Shown: positions 1 through 13,756, counted from the stretch's first letter. The stretch is 64,000 bases of DNA from Adiantum capillus-veneris (GCA_014529385.2 CM043949.1:113231977-113295976); one strand, 5' to 3'. Translations and numbers: made by a program. Notes: generated by a model from the sequence alone, not told the origin.

Positions 1-20
1 GGGGGGGGAAGCAGAAGGAG

Positions 21-689
21 ATGATGATGTTGAAGGCCATGATTACCCCGGGTTTGCTACCAAAGCTCACGTCTCTTTCCTTCTCCAACAGGCCCTATAG
101 TCTGTTACCTTCGCCATCATTCATGAGCCGTGCCATTTTCCTGAGGGTCATATTGCCTCTCTCTTTTCCACACAAGAAGAATACCCTCTCTCTTCAGGCC
201 ATGTCTGCAACAAGCACAACCACGACCCTCTTATCCATGGGCGAGAAGATTCTAGATACCACATTTGCCTACCTCGACAAGGAAGGCCAAGTGCAGACCG
301 TCTCTATAAAAAATCCTACCAAGGGCAAGAATTCCGACCTTCTCTTTGCCACCCTGGTACCGATGCCCCTTCATGCCACTGGGCATCGGTACCATTGCAT
401 GCGACTTCATGAATGATGGGTTCGCCATGCGTGCATGGGGAGAAAGCCTTGACATCGGTGACGTCGTCTTGGTTTTATATAACGGGAACTGCGTATTTAC
501 ACAGGCAATTGGTGTGACCCTTGATTAGAGTAGGGTTGCGCTCGATCAAGACACTACTCTCTTCTTAATGAGGATGAAGTTGTGGAAGTTCTTCATTTGG
601 AAGAAGGCGGCTCTTCTATCAGTAGTGGAGCCAATGTATTTTCCAAGACTTGTAATTCCTCATGCCTGAGCAGATATAAGCCTTTATAA
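21..689 (+). pseudogene. Type II peroxiredoxin pseudogene (plastid PrxIIE-like)
   Basis: An open frame begins at 21 with a Ser/Leu-rich basic leader of about 70 residues, like a plastid transit peptide, followed by MGEKILDTTFAYLDKEGQ, which matches the start of type II peroxiredoxins (thiol peroxidases that reduce H2O2 and alkyl hydroperoxides). The middle of the family is seen again in another frame at about 395-525 (MNDGFAMRAWGESL, then FTQAIGVTLD), and the C-terminal part at about 535-655 (ARSRHYSLLNEDEVVEVL, then HLEEGG). The segment that should hold the peroxidatic cysteine (family motif around TPTC) is absent; at that point there is a 14 bp inverted repeat. A stop after VTLD and frame changes confirm decay. 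No introns are visible in the retained parts, so it may be a processed copy, but no poly(A) tail or flanking duplication was found. Family assignment is by recalled motifs. Confidence 0.72.
355..394. repeat. Perfect 14-bp inverted repeat (hairpin) in the peroxiredoxin pseudogene
   Basis: TGGTACCGATGCCC at 355-368 is followed by a 12-base loop and its exact reverse complement GGGCATCGGTACCA at 381-394. It lies where the peroxiredoxin catalytic segment is missing. Confidence 0.95.
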
Positions 690-769
690 TGTGCAAGAAA
701 ATAATCAAAGGTTGTGAAATAATATCCATCTACCAAGTAGGAAGAGTTGCTTTTGATGTTTGGTTTTTA

Positions 770-2353
<1,584 letters not shown>

Positions 2354-2452
2354 CCAAGGAGGTCCAGGGGGGGGGTTTGCCGTTGTTGGAGATGGCCTTT
2401 TGCCTTTATGTCGCACGACAACCAAGGTGCATGGTGGCCAGTGCACAAAATC

Positions 2453-2927
2453 TTTCTCTGTTTGGGGAGATTAATTATAGGGGAAGGGTTTTTGGAAGCT
2501 GTAAATCCCTACAGAGTAGCAAAATCCAATTTGGAAGGCTTTTAGGAGTAAGTTGGTGGCGAGTGCGACGGGGGTAAAGAGGGGCCATGCTACTGCCGAA
2601 GGCGGCGCCGTTTTACTAGTATATATATAAAAATGCCAATTTATAAAGGGACACATGTCAAGCAAACAAATTTGAACGATCTTCACACATATGGATACTA
2701 AGGCCTTTAGCATGCTAAAAAGTATTCCAAGCAAGCTTGCAATATGAAAAGCAACGATTGAATTATCAAAGGGAGTTGAGTCCACCACCTTCAAAATAGA
2801 ATGCCTTATCAAAGTTTTGAAAATAATTTTGTGGAACCTATCAAACCAACTATAAAGTATAGAGGAAGCTGGCGATTGCACTTTGATGGCAGCTGGCTAT
2901 ATCATGAACATGCTGAGGGGAATTTTG
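2453..2927. other. Unassigned spacer
   Basis: AT-moderate sequence with a short TA-rich run near 2620. Open frames are short and show no recognisable protein family. Nothing else seen. Confidence 0.5.
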
Positions 2928-2931
2928 TTAA

Positions 2932-4271
2932 CACTAGGTTGGTAACCTAACAGGACATAAAGGTGTCCTTTCAGGGTTTTGAAAAAAACCTCCAAAACCA
3001 TAGTAGATCCACTCATTTTGTAAAATCCTTTCATGAGGTTATAGTTCAAGGACTACTACACATGGAAAAAATAGGAAACTTGTAAAATTTCTCATCTTTT
3101 GGTCACACCAAGCCTCCAAAGTTGATGGACCAGTACATTTTCATCAAAACAGTCATTTCTTACGTTTTTTTTGCATAAAAATAAGATTAGGGATTTTTGT
3201 AGGACTTGAGATAAATTCCCTAGTTAACTTCACTGGGTTGGTGATCAGAACATATGATTGCTTCTCACTCACTATTTTTTGTTTTGCCAAAAGAATTAGG
3301 TACAAAAAAGTTGAATTTTTACCAGTCTGCAAACCTATTATCAAAATTTCTATAGCCACACTCAATACAAATGATAGATGCATGTTTTCTTAGTTCCCTA
3401 TTGTCCTTTAGGTTCATAAGGAGCCATGGAGCATGTCAAAAGAGTAATACATCTCTTACCAAGGGGAATCTTGGGGACAAAGATGAAGTGCTAAATACAG
3501 CAAACATGAAAAAACTGCGTTCAACATTATGAGTTGTAGAATCCCATAGAAACTATTCAATATCTAGCCAAATTTGATCCTTATGACTAGATATGGTTAC
3601 TACCTACAAAATGCATGTAGTTGTCACAAGAAACTAACAATATTAAAAAAGCTATACTTGATATACTAGAATGTTTCGTTTTCTTCTATAATTGAAAAAA
3701 TCAACCATCGTTGTCTACTATGCAAAATAGGGTATTAGGTGCCCCAAAACTCAAGGAATATTAGCTTTAAGTTACAATATGCGACATAGAGAATCAAAAT
3801 TGCATTTGGATATCATGAAAGCCACCAAAAAAATCATAGAAGAGCTAAAATTGGCTAAAAAACAGGATTTGACAATTTTTGTAATTTGGTCATAACTTAC
3901 AACTTTAACATTTATTTCTCCCTAGAAGCATCAGGACATGTTGAGGACTACTAAAGATAGTTCTCTAGCATTATAGACCTCACAAACATGAATTCTAGAG
4001 TGGTATAGTTGCAAAAAGTTGAAAAAAGCCAAAAACAGGACCCGTTTTTTCACAGAGTTTCGGTTGTGAAATGTTGTGCAAGGACAAGGTTAAAGATGGA
4101 ATTGATATTCCAAAAAATTTTCAAGTTTTTTTTAGCTCATGAGACAACTTTCTAGACAGATAGCACCTCCAAATCCATTTTTAAACTCTTGACATAATTC
4201 AAGGAAAATGGTCACTTCATAGGACATAAAAGTGTCCCAGGACATAAAAGTGTCCCATTACCAACCTAGTG
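2932..4271. mobile_element. Non-autonomous TIR DNA transposon flanked by TTAA
   Basis: CACTAGGTTGGTAA at 2932-2945 is matched by its exact reverse complement at 4258-4271, and both ends are flanked by TTAA (2928-2931 and 4272-4275). Just inside the ends are quasi-palindromic subterminal motifs GGACATAAA(A/G)GTGTCC: one at the left (2953-2968) and two at the right (4222-4237 and 4240-4255). The 1,340 bp interior is AT-rich and shows no transposase, so mobility would depend on a partner elsewhere. The CACTA start and subterminal repeats recall CACTA/EnSpm elements, which make 3-bp duplications; the TTAA flanks fit a piggyBac-like target. I cannot decide between them. Confidence 0.75.
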
Positions 4272-4275
4272 TTAA

Positions 4276-5029
4276 TGGACAATCCAACAACAAGTCTAGC
4301 AAGTTTATGGACAAAAACATGATGACCCAATTTGGATGCAACTTGTTTCAGAACAAGAAGAACATTTTCTCATCAAATTCATCCAAGAGTTAACTAAATT
4401 ATTCTTGAGCCTACGATGTACTACCTTGTCATAACTTGCCACCTTTGATTCTATTGCAATGCAAAATCATATTAAATGATCAGTTTAATATAAGAAAATC
4501 ATTTGGTAAAGCTAGATATTATATTTTATGACATTACCTCTCTCTTGAAATCATATCCTCCTCAACTCTATGAGGTAGAGAAGATAAATCCTAGTCATTA
4601 GTCCATGTTTCTTAGCGGGTAGAGGATCCCTTTTTACTCTACAACATCATTTCAGAATGGATGACTAATCCATTTGGTGCTCGGGAGACTTAGCTATCGC
4701 AAGCATGTCTGTTCTTTAGTCATATCATACTTCCAAAGTAGAGTGACAAGTTCTACTTAGTGTTTGAGATACATATTCACCACAAACATGATCCTAAGCA
4801 TGCACACTTCTTAAATTTTGTGCACAATAAAAGAAAGAAAATGAGTCTTATAAGACAAAAACATTGTTCATTTAAAATGCATTTTCATTTGCTTACTCTA
4901 GTGTAGCATTGCAAGCATTGAGAAGGTTCATATTACTAGGTTCCTTGCATCCCTCTAGCATCTTTAAAAGGATAATCCTTAAACTTAATAAGATATCATC
5001 GGATAATCTTACCGTTTCTTAATACCTTG
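4276..5029. other. Unassigned AT-rich spacer
   Basis: No open frame with recognisable content. It lies downstream (minus strand) of the integrase relic and could include its 3' untranslated or LTR remnants, but no polypurine tract or LTR end was found. Confidence 0.4.
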
Positions 5030-6141
5030 TCTTCATGTCATAGGATGTACTTAACTTGAAGTACTTCTTCTTGATCTTCGATTTTTGGAGGGTCTGCAAC
5101 TATTGCTTCTTTTGGTGGTGCTCCTTTGTAAGGCTTAGTAGCCTCTCATGGAAAACATTGTGCATGAGCCAATGGTTGGGCAAATTTATTTGATATGCTA
5201 GCTTAGCATAATATTCTTGGTGGCCCATAGGATTCTTGCCCGTAGTATGCCTTAGACAAGACTTGAGAAAATTTAGCAAGACCCAACCATTTTCCTTAGA
5301 GGCTAAGGCTCTTCTGTGATTATTAGCAACAACCCCTTTTGCCTTTTCTGTGAGATGGATATAGTCTCTTTAATCTTTGGAAAAGATTCTTGTGAGTCTC
5401 GGCTATCATCATCAGGTAGTGAAGATCTTCCCATGTACTTTAAGTAGTAAGGGACTTTTGGATCTTCCCTCTTTAACCTTGAAAGGTGCTTTTCCCATAG
5501 AAGTATATATGATGTCATTGTACGCATACTCTATAAGAGATAGGTACTTCTCACATTGAGAACGTTGATCTACGTCCTAGATTCTCAAAGAAACCCTTTC
5601 AAAATTACTGGTTATTCTAGGATCTATGTCCAACACTATGGATATTGGCAACCCATGATACTTGAAAATTTGATAGATGAAGAGGGTCACCGTTTGATGT
5701 GCCTTTATAGTCTTTTTGATAGGCATAGAGTGTGTTTTCTTGTTAAGCATGTTGACTAAAACAATTCAAGTTGCTTCCCTCAGTCAAATTTTGACTTTTT
5801 GCAGACCACACATTTTGAAACATAGTCTTCATGGTATGTTTACATTTCATGGTAGGCCAACAGAAATACACTTTTACTCCTCAAAGAGTAGATTATGGAA
5901 TCCCTCTTTGCCCCCCATAAGGAGAAGTGTGGGATTCATATATGACTTTCTTACTGTCTGGGTGAGTAACACATAGCCTATTGTCATTTGGAAGATAACC
6001 ATCCTTCAAGGTGAATGGTTCTTTTTCTTCCCTGATGCAAAGGTGAGATAGGATTTTTTTGGTGGACTCCACTTTTCTCATAAGTAGCCAGTAGTTTTCT
6101 CTCACCTCCTTTCCTACTTCCACACACACACCCACACACAC
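5030..6141 (-). pseudogene. Ty3/gypsy integrase relic
   Basis: Read on the minus strand, the zinc-binding region is visible at about 5890-6080 (EPFTLKDGYLPNDNRLC, then YESHTSPYGGQRGIP, then VKVYFCWPTMK in another frame). The catalytic core follows at about 5560-5700, with FKYHGLPISIVLDIDPR, which corresponds to the second catalytic Asp region of gypsy integrases. C-terminal parts such as LAYQINLPNHWLMHNVFHE appear at about 5150-5220. The frame shifts several times and contains stops, so it is a dead fragment. Neither reverse transcriptase nor LTRs are attached; the upstream side ends in a CA-rich stretch (6118-6142), after which the oppositely oriented copy G0 begins. Confidence 0.72.
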
Positions 6142-6248
6142 ATTTCTCTCTATTCCTCACTCAAACCTACAACTTCCATGGATTTCTCTCCCCCTCTTCA
6201 CCATTAGACTCCCCTCTCACACCATGTGTTGTCACTTTGAAATTGATT

Positions 6249-7975
6249 CAATGGAGGCCCAATGCCAAATGTCAAGATATCCGCTCTTTTTCGGAGAGCT
6301 TGGCGAGGATGTCAAGCTATTTCTAGCAAATTTCAAAATGGTTTGCCGCATAAAAAGAGTGATAAGAGACGAGGAATGCTTAGAAATGAGGTAGTTCTGA
6401 GAAAGGATGCTTGCACTTGGTTTGACTCTCCATCTTAGGAGGTTAAGGGAAGCTATAAGGAAGTTGTTGATCATTTCAAGAGATACTTATTTGACTCCCA
6501 AAACACTCAAAAGCTATGGCAAGACATTGTTTTGCACAAGCATAAATACTTAGATGACTATTACATACATAAACAAGAGTTTCTATGTCTTTGGGTTGTA
6601 TGGGTGGGCAATGTTGCCAACCACGGTGATGGTGTAGAGTTTTTAAAGAAGGAGAGGTTCATAGCCGGTCTCTTTTCCATACTCAAGATAAAAGTTGAGG
6701 CGGGTGCACCTACTACCTTTGATGCATCTGAAACTAGGGCTGGTGAGAAGTATAGAAAACTCAAGTTTCTAGTGGGAGAGGTTCCAATAGAGGTTCCTAG
6801 ACCCAAATAAAGTTGCAAGCATCAACATCTAGAGAGACTCCTAAGGTAACAGCTAAGGTGATTGAGAATCTAAATGAGTCCTTGAATAACTTATCAATTC
6901 ACCTTGCTCAACTGTAGGTCCCAAGGGACAAACAAAGAAATCTGAGGAGCGAGAGCCATGACCCAGACAAGTACTACAATGATGGAATTGGGGAGAGTCT
7001 AGACATGGGATGTATAATTGTCCTTGGCTATCCTTGGCCCCGTGGGGAGCCAAGGAGACCTAGCTTGAATTATCCAGTGATGAATTCACGTGAAGGAACT
7101 AGTCAACAACCAAGGCTTCTACAAAATCCAAATGGAGCAAGACCACCTCCACAGCGAGTGGAAGGAGTTCCACCTTTGCCAGTACCAAATGTGCATGTGG
7201 TAGAGGTGACAAATTCAAATGAGATTGACATGGAAGAAAATGGCATTAAGCGTGGTCGCAGAAAAGATAAGGAGAAAGAAGGAGTCACATCACAAAGTGA
7301 CCATGGATGAGGTAAGAAGGCAAAGGAGACCAAGGAAGCCAAGAGGACTCGATGTCACATCAACCTCCAAGACTTCCCTCTTGGACATGGTATGGATCCA
7401 TACAAACTGGTGGAATACATGAGAGGTAAGGGTCCTGATATTTTATGGCCTCAATTTCTTGCATTATGTCCACAAGCTAGGAGGGATTTAGTAAGCATTA
7501 GGAGAAAGGTAAAAGAGAGTGTCCGTGTTGTGGTAAAAATTGCACAAGTTGAATTGAATGAGGACATTACACCAGTGCTAGTAGATAGTTACATCAAAGG
7601 AAGGTTAGTTAGGAAAGGTGTAGTGGATGGGGGTGCACAATTTTGCATCATGACAGAGTCATGCAGAGACTAGCCATGCACATCCATGAAACACTTGAAA
7701 TCAAAGTAAAAATGGAAAACATTAGCGAGGCTAGGTGCGTAGACATTTGTAAAAATGTTTTTACGGAGGCCTTTGGCATTAAGAAGGAAGTGGATTTCTA
7801 TGTTATGTCTACCAAAGGAAATGGTTACCCATTTATCCTAGGAAGACCATGGCTAATAAAAATGCAAGCATTGCAAGATTGGGAGAGTGAAAAGTTAATT
7901 TACGGGAATGACAATCATAAGAAGTTTGTGGTTGACATGAAGGAGAAATGCCAAGAGGATCTCCATGAAGAATAA
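6249..7975 (+). pseudogene. G0 gag and protease relic
   Basis: The capsid-like region is recognisable in pieces (YPLFFGELGEDVKLFLANF near 6280, FLKKERFIAGLF near 6640). The zinc knuckle seen intact in G1 is ruined: the first two cysteines are replaced by a stop codon and by Trp near 6975-6990. The protease core keeps VDGGAQFCIM (near 7625) and FILGRPWL (near 7830). Stops and frameshifts break the frame, for example near 6390, 6810 and 7670. In the intact family this region makes Gag, which builds the particle, and the protease that processes it. Confidence 0.85.
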
Positions 7976-8179
7976 TCTCAAAGTGAGACGAGGAATATTG
8001 GACCGCCAATAGCACTTCAGAAGAAGAAAGTAACGGCAACATTACTGAAGAGGAGTCTTCCATCAAAGTCATTGGGGGTAAGGCTTAAGCCAAGAAACCA
8101 AGAGACCTCTTATTTGACCAAGGCTTGGAAGAGGGGTCCTCATGAGAACCAAGGTGTGGAAGATGAAGGAATGATAGAA

Positions 8180-9193
8180 GGTATGCTATCAACAACACCT
8201 ACAAAGGAAGAAAGAGAGAGGATTTCAAATGTGTGCTAAGAAAGTTTCCTATGATTTTTTCTAAAGACTACGTAGATGTGCCTGGGGTAGATGTTGTTTA
8301 ACACAAGATTGAGTTAAAGCCTGAGGGAATATCTAAAGCTCAAAAGCTACGAAGGCTAGGAGTTATGAAGGAGTAGGCTCTACTCAAGGACGTACGAAAG
8401 CTTCTCATAGAAGGTTTCATTTATCCAGTGGAGAATTTAGAGTGGATATCTCCCGTTGTTGTCACTCCCAAGAAGAACGGCAAGTGGAGGGTGTGTGGAT
8501 TATCGTGCACTGAATGAGGCAACAAAAAGAGATCACTTTTCCCTCCCATTTCAAGATGAGATACTGAATGAGGTAGCTGGTCATGAGACGTACATTGTGT
8601 GTGATGGCTACTCAGGCTACTTTCAAATAGGTATTATGTTAGAAGATCTGTTGAAAACAACCTTTGTCACTCCTTGGGTTTGTTATGATTTAGAGTCATG
8701 CCTTGTGGCCTGACAAATGCTCTACTGCTCTGCAACTTTCTAGCACTTCATGAACATGGTGTTTCAAGAATTCTTTGGAAAGTCAATTAGGGTGTTCATT
8801 GATTATTTTTGCATTTATAGATCAAAATCGTTGCATCTATAGAGGGTAGAAGAAGTATTGAAGAAGCTCTATGACATGGCAGGTCAACTCAACCCCCACA
8901 AGTGCCACATGGGTGAGGATGAAGTGACCTTGCTTTGTCACAAAGCTTCTTACAAAGGCATTGAGGTGGATCCTTCAAAGAAAAAGGCTCTTATTGAGTT
9001 ACCATTACCCAAGAGTCTTAAGAAGACCATCTCATTCATTCAAAAGGTGAAGTATATGTCATTCTTCATTCACTTAGCCTCAGAGTTACTTCACCCTTTG
9101 CAAAAGTTGACACATCAAGTAGAATTTTCATGGTTTGATGAGATTGAAGAGTACTTTTGTAACATTAAAGTCATATTTCCCTTGCACACAATC

Positions 9194-9195
<2 letters not shown>
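8180..9195 (+). pseudogene. G0 reverse transcriptase relic
   Basis: Reverse transcriptase blocks are visible: SPVVVTPKKNGKWRVC near 8445, DYRALNEATKRDHFSLPFQ near 8500, and the active-site block near 8795. There the second catalytic aspartate is lost (FIDYF instead of FIDDF in G1). The frame is broken near 8490 and 8690. The homology continues through LHPLQKLTHQVEFSWFDE and then stops at the (CT)n tract. Confidence 0.85.

Positions 9196-9265
<70 letters not shown>
9196..9265. repeat. (CT)n microsatellite at the G0 breakpoint
   Basis: About 35 CT units begin within some 30 bp of the last base that aligns with G1. The sequence after it (9266-9530) has no recognised content. Confidence 0.95.
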
Positions 9266-9269
<4 letters not shown>

Positions 9270-9530
9270 ACACCACACCATCGAGGGGGCACACTTGCCT
9301 ACACACACCCGGAAACACCGTGCAATAGAGAAGAAGAGAAGAAAGGGGAGTGGGAACAACACCAAAAGAAACACAATCAGAGCTTGCTTCTTCTTCAATT
9401 GATGGGCTATGGTGGAGCAAACAACAACCAAAACTCTCCCCTTCTCTGTTCTATCTGCATCCCCCAAACACAACAGAGCACAAAAACTTAAAATTCCCCT
9501 AATTAGTGCAAATTTTTCCTATGTGCTTGA

Positions 9531-11830
9531 GATGCAAAAATGCCCAAAACACCGTTTTCCTTGTTCCATGCCGCACCGTTTTTACAAAAAAACAATCTTG
9601 CAAAAAAATTACACGCTATGACTTTTTGGCCTCCCTCATGCAGAGGTATGAAGTCTCTCACACACTTTCCTTTTTACCACTGACCACATGTCTTCCTCTA
9701 CCCAAGTTGCCTTGCACGTCCTAAGAGCCTTTTCACATGTAAAAACCTTTTTTACAAGCATGAAATCCCTACACTTAGACCTTCATAACCACATAAAACA
9801 TACACTTCCTAGATCTCCCTCCTTGTAATGGGCCTTCGTATTTGCTTTATCACCCATTCCTGCACCTGTAAGCATACACATCACTGTCTGCGGCCTCTGC
9901 TAGGGTCGAAAAACTTTGGTTACACCATCATTGCCCAACCCCACATTGAACATCTATGTTCAACCAAAACAAGTCTTTATTCATCTACAAACTGTAAACA
10001 CTTGAAAACACTATGAGAACACACAAAAAACCATATATATAGTCTTATTCCTGCTTATTGTTGCGTCAAACCTCAAGTTAGTTGCCCAACCCTCTGCATT
10101 ATAGCAAAGCCTCCGCCTAGATCAAAGACATAACCCCTAGTGCAACCATTCATTTAGAGTAGCCTCCTATAGACCTGCACCCATGCACATAACCAATGGT
10201 GCATATAAAATGCACACATCACTTCTTCACCGCTCCATGCATCCACAAGCATCCAATCCTCTTCAAATTGAGCACAATCATGCTCACCATCTTGTTCAAC
10301 ATATGAATCATCCATATCCTCACCCACCTCAAACCTATCTGGCATACCTTCCCAACCATATATTATGAATATCTTCTTCAAGAACTCTTGTACCTATTGA
10401 ATAGCCCACTGCATAGCTGTATCCACAAGCATACTCATCACCTGTGAGAAACATACCCCTTTTATAATCTTTTCCACAGCCATAGTCTATGGCTCTTCAC
10501 TTGGCACAATCAAAAACACTTGCTCTTCATTCAAAGACTTCTCTACCTACATCAGTTTCATCTTCTCTTCCATACCTATAGCAGCCTCAAGCACCTCCTC
10601 TTCAGGACCATCCAAGAAAATAGAGCCATATGGATCCACTAACTCCTCTTGAATGTCATCTTCACGAACCAATTCTTCTAATACATGCTCTACTTCCATA
10701 TTTTTAGACAAAAAAGAAGGAAGCTCACCCCATACCATTTCATCCTGGAGCATAGCATCAATAGACTCCTCCTCCTTGTAGGAGGGGCATACCCAGCTTC
10801 ATCACCATCTGTATCTGCCAATCTTGAACATGGATCCACTTCATCTTCATCTCAAGGTACATCGGTCACCTCAGCAGCACTCTTCTTGTAAAATCCTCAT
10901 ACCTGTTGCACCACTATAGCATACTCTATGTCTACCTTTAGGATCACAGCCACCAATAGGGTACACCACACCACTTTTACTTGCATATCCTCTTTCACAG
11001 ACTTTGGCTCTTCAATTTGGTCTTCATTTACATTTCCAATCGACATGCTTTCATACACATATTTAGGAATCTTTACTCTTATCGGCTTGACCTTATCGGA
11101 ATCAATTTTCTCCCCATAGGACGTGAAGTCTTCCTACATGCTTTCATCTTTGCTAGTCTCCCAAAAATCATAGCTTGTATCATCATCATCCTTGCCATAG
11201 GTTGACTCTGTGTCTTCATCTTCATCCTCTTTCAGCTCCAAAAAACGTTGGCCACCACCTTGTCTTTGCATACACTCTTTGTCCACTTTTGAGCTTTTGG
11301 TATCGGTAATCGAACTGCAATCTACTACTTTTTCATGCACAATCTCAGTAAGAGCATGCTCCTTTACCTCTTTATGCTACTCTAGAAACCCGACATCTGC
11401 TAGCTCTTTAGCACACTGACTCTCTTTGACAAGGGGCTTATCCTTGTCAACAAAATTCTCAAGAAAAATGCTAAAAATGCTAAAAACACCGTTTTTCTTT
11501 CCTACTATATGCACTGTTTTTACAAAAAAACAATCTTGCAAAAAAATTACAACCATGACTTTTCGGCCTCCCTCATGCAGAGGTGTGGAGTCTCGTACAC
11601 ACTTTTCTATTTACCACTGACCACATGCCTTCCTCTACCCAAGTTGCCTTGCGTGTCCTAAGATCCTTTTCACATGTAAAAACCTTTTTGTCAAGCATGA
11701 AATCTCTACACTTAGGCCTTCATAACCACATAAAACATACACTTCCAAGATCTCCCTACTTGTAATGGGCCTTTATATTTTCTTTATCACCCATGCCTAC
11801 ACCTGTAAGCATACACATCATTGTCTACGT
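9531..11830. mobile_element. Putative non-autonomous LTR element
   Basis: Two direct repeats of about 360 bp (9531-9890 and 11471-11830, roughly 88-90% alike by eye) enclose about 1.6 kb. Shared landmarks are TTACAAAAAAACAATCTTGC, CCTCCCTCATGCAGAGGT, CTACCCAAGTTGCCTTGC and GTAAGCATACACATCA. The size and layout suit a deleted LTR retrotransposon carrying no polymerase. Primer-binding site, polypurine tract and target duplication could not be identified, so the ends are approximate and a simple segmental duplication remains possible. Confidence 0.5.
10154..11340 (-). pseudogene. Acidic coding remnant inside the 9.5-11.8 kb element
   Basis: The minus strand shows several open stretches very rich in Asp and Glu: 11134-11340 (with LKEDEDEDTESTYGKDDDD), 10547-10753 and 10154-10381 (DRFEVGEDMDDSYVEQDGE). 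Between them the frame is broken by stops. The shared acidic composition and common strand suggest one decayed protein of unknown function rather than chance. No family was recognised. Confidence 0.4.
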
Positions 11831-12021
11831 GAGAGATACCCCTCCTCGGGGGTCTACACACAAAATTTACAATTTACACTTTTATACAATTTTCAATATA
11901 TATCAAAGTTGCGGAAGCATTTTCATAGGGGAGGAGTTCTCGGCACTCAACCAAGCATGGAGTTTAGTCCATGAGCCGGATTGCATCTAGAGGTACCTAG
12001 CGACTACTGCTACCCCCTGAA

Positions 12022-12247
12022 TGTTGGAATTGGGGTTGCAGAGAACACACATAGCTTGGAGAAGATGAAGCAAGCTCAAGGCACACAATAGAGAGTGTAT
12101 TACTTAGTGTGCAATGGAAAGATAGATAGCCCTAGAGTGATGGGCGTATATACAATGCTCGGGGGGAAAAACCTCCTAAAGAGGGAAAAAATGCCCCGGT
12201 GGTCCCAGTGTGTTCACACACATCACTACCACATGTATATGGTAACA
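12022..12247 (-). repeat. C1 3' LTR
   Basis: On the minus strand it begins TGTTACCATATACATG and ends CCCCAATTCCAACA, the TG...CA form. It is 226 bp and matches the C2 LTRs. A polypurine tract (CCAGGGGGGATT on the minus strand, 12248-12259) lies directly inside it. Confidence 0.9.
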
Positions 12248-12322
12248 AATCCCCCCTGGAGTGATGCGGTGAACGAGAGCTGGCACATGAGTAAAGGGAA
12301 GTGCCATGCCCTGAGGACAGGA

Positions 12323-12910
12323 TCATTCCACAAAGGGGAGTAGGCCCAAAGCTTTGCAGAAAGCTTCAAGATTCTCACGAGACAATGCCTTTGTGAAAAG
12401 ATCTGCAAGGTTGTCCTGTGTTGGCACATAAGCCAAGATGATCTCTCCTGTTGAGAGCCTCTCCCTGACATAGTGGTAATGCACCTCAATGTGCTTTGTG
12501 CGAGCATGAAAAACTGGGTTCCTCGCAACTGCCAATGCGCTTTGACTGTCAGTGTAGATAGTGTTGGCACTGTCTTGTCCAACACCCAAATAAGCCATAA
12601 GGCGTCTGAGCCATACAAACTCAATCGTAGCTGTGAAGAGTGCCATGTACTCAGCCTCACAACTCGAAGTGGCCACAGTAGGTTTCTTCTTGCTCAACCA
12701 TGATATACATGAACTGCCAAGCATGAAACAAAAACCACTTGTGGACACTCGCGTGTCAAAACAGTCAGCCCAATCTAAGTCCGAAAAAGCATGTAAGTCT
12801 GGCGGCAATGATCCCCCCTTGGGATAAAACAAGCCAAGATGTAAAGTGCCACTAAGGTAGCGGAAAATCCTCTTGACAGCCTGCCAATGCTTAGACCCTG
12901 GGCTATGCAT
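12323..12910 (-). pseudogene. C1 RNase H domain
   Basis: The 195-residue open stretch has the copia RNase H signature: SWLSKKKPTVATSSCEAEY, then YTDSQSALAVARNPVFHART and KHIEVHYHYVRE, ending ADLFTKALSRENLEAF near the polyprotein C-terminus. This domain degrades the RNA strand during reverse transcription. The stretch is open to its natural stop, but the frame differs from that of the reverse transcriptase upstream. Confidence 0.88.
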
Positions 12911-12922
12911 AAATCTGCTGAC

Positions 12923-13756
12923 CTATGAGACTGCAAACTGAATATCCGGCCTCGTGTTGCATACATAAATGAGGCAGCCAACAGTAGTTTGGTAAAGAGT
13001 GACATCAGCAGGATTGCCAGCATCATGTAGACTCAACTTCAAACCTGTTTCCATTGCAGTGGCAATAGGTTTGCAATCCTCAAGTCCAAACTTACATAGC
13101 AATGTCTCTATGTAACTTTTCTGACACAAGGCAATACCACCATCACACTGCTTAAACTGTATACCCAAGTAATGATGCAATAGCCCCAAATCTTTCATCT
13201 TGAAAGTAGCATTCAAAACAGCCTTAAATTCAGCAATATGTCTCTCATTTTGTCCAGTGATCAGCAAATCATCAACATAAAGAACCACAATGAGAAGTAC
13301 ATCACCCTCACGCTTCGCATACAATGTGCTTTCTGTTGGACTGTTATGAAAGCCTTGTTTAACCAAATGAGTGTTAGCTTTCTCATACCAAGCACGAGGA
13401 GATTTCTTCAACCCATACAAAGCTTGCTTACATCTGCACACTTTGTGCTCTTGTCCTTTTATGACAAAACCGCGAGGCTGCGTTACATAAAGTTCCTCAA
13501 ATATGTCACCATTCAAGAAAGCAGTAACAATGTCTGATTGATGTACATCCCAACCAAAGTGAGCTGCCAATGCACATAGAAAATGCACAGTATTCATACG
13601 ACAAGTGGGAGCAAAAGTCTCTTCATAATCTATGCCTTTTTGATGTGCATAACCCTTTCTAACAAGTCGAGCCTTATGGCGATCGATCTCACCATCCGGC
13701 TTGTGTTTCAACTTGTAAACCCACTTCGTACCAATGGCCTTTTTGCCAAGAGGCAA
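12923..13756 (-). pseudogene. C1 reverse transcriptase
   Basis: A 277-residue open stretch carries typical copia reverse transcriptase blocks: KAIGTKWVYKLKHKPDGEI, KARLVRKGYAHQKGIDYEET, ALYGLKKSPRAWYEK and the catalytic YVDD in VVLYVDDLLITGQNERHIAE. Length and motifs are normal for the family, so this domain alone looks undamaged, but it is separated from integrase and RNase H by stops or frame changes. Confidence 0.92.

Larger units (their letters stand above)
6231..9195 (+). mobile_element. G0: truncated Ty3/gypsy (Tat-type) copy
   Basis: From about 6231 (TGTCACTTTGAAATTGATTC) the sequence follows the G1 element from its base 28424 through gag, protease and reverse transcriptase to the position matching G1 base 31363, where it stops at a (CT)n tract. 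It has no LTR, no leader ORFs, no distal RNase H and no integrase. Many stops and indels separate it from G1, so it is an older copy of the same family, truncated at both ends. Confidence 0.88.
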
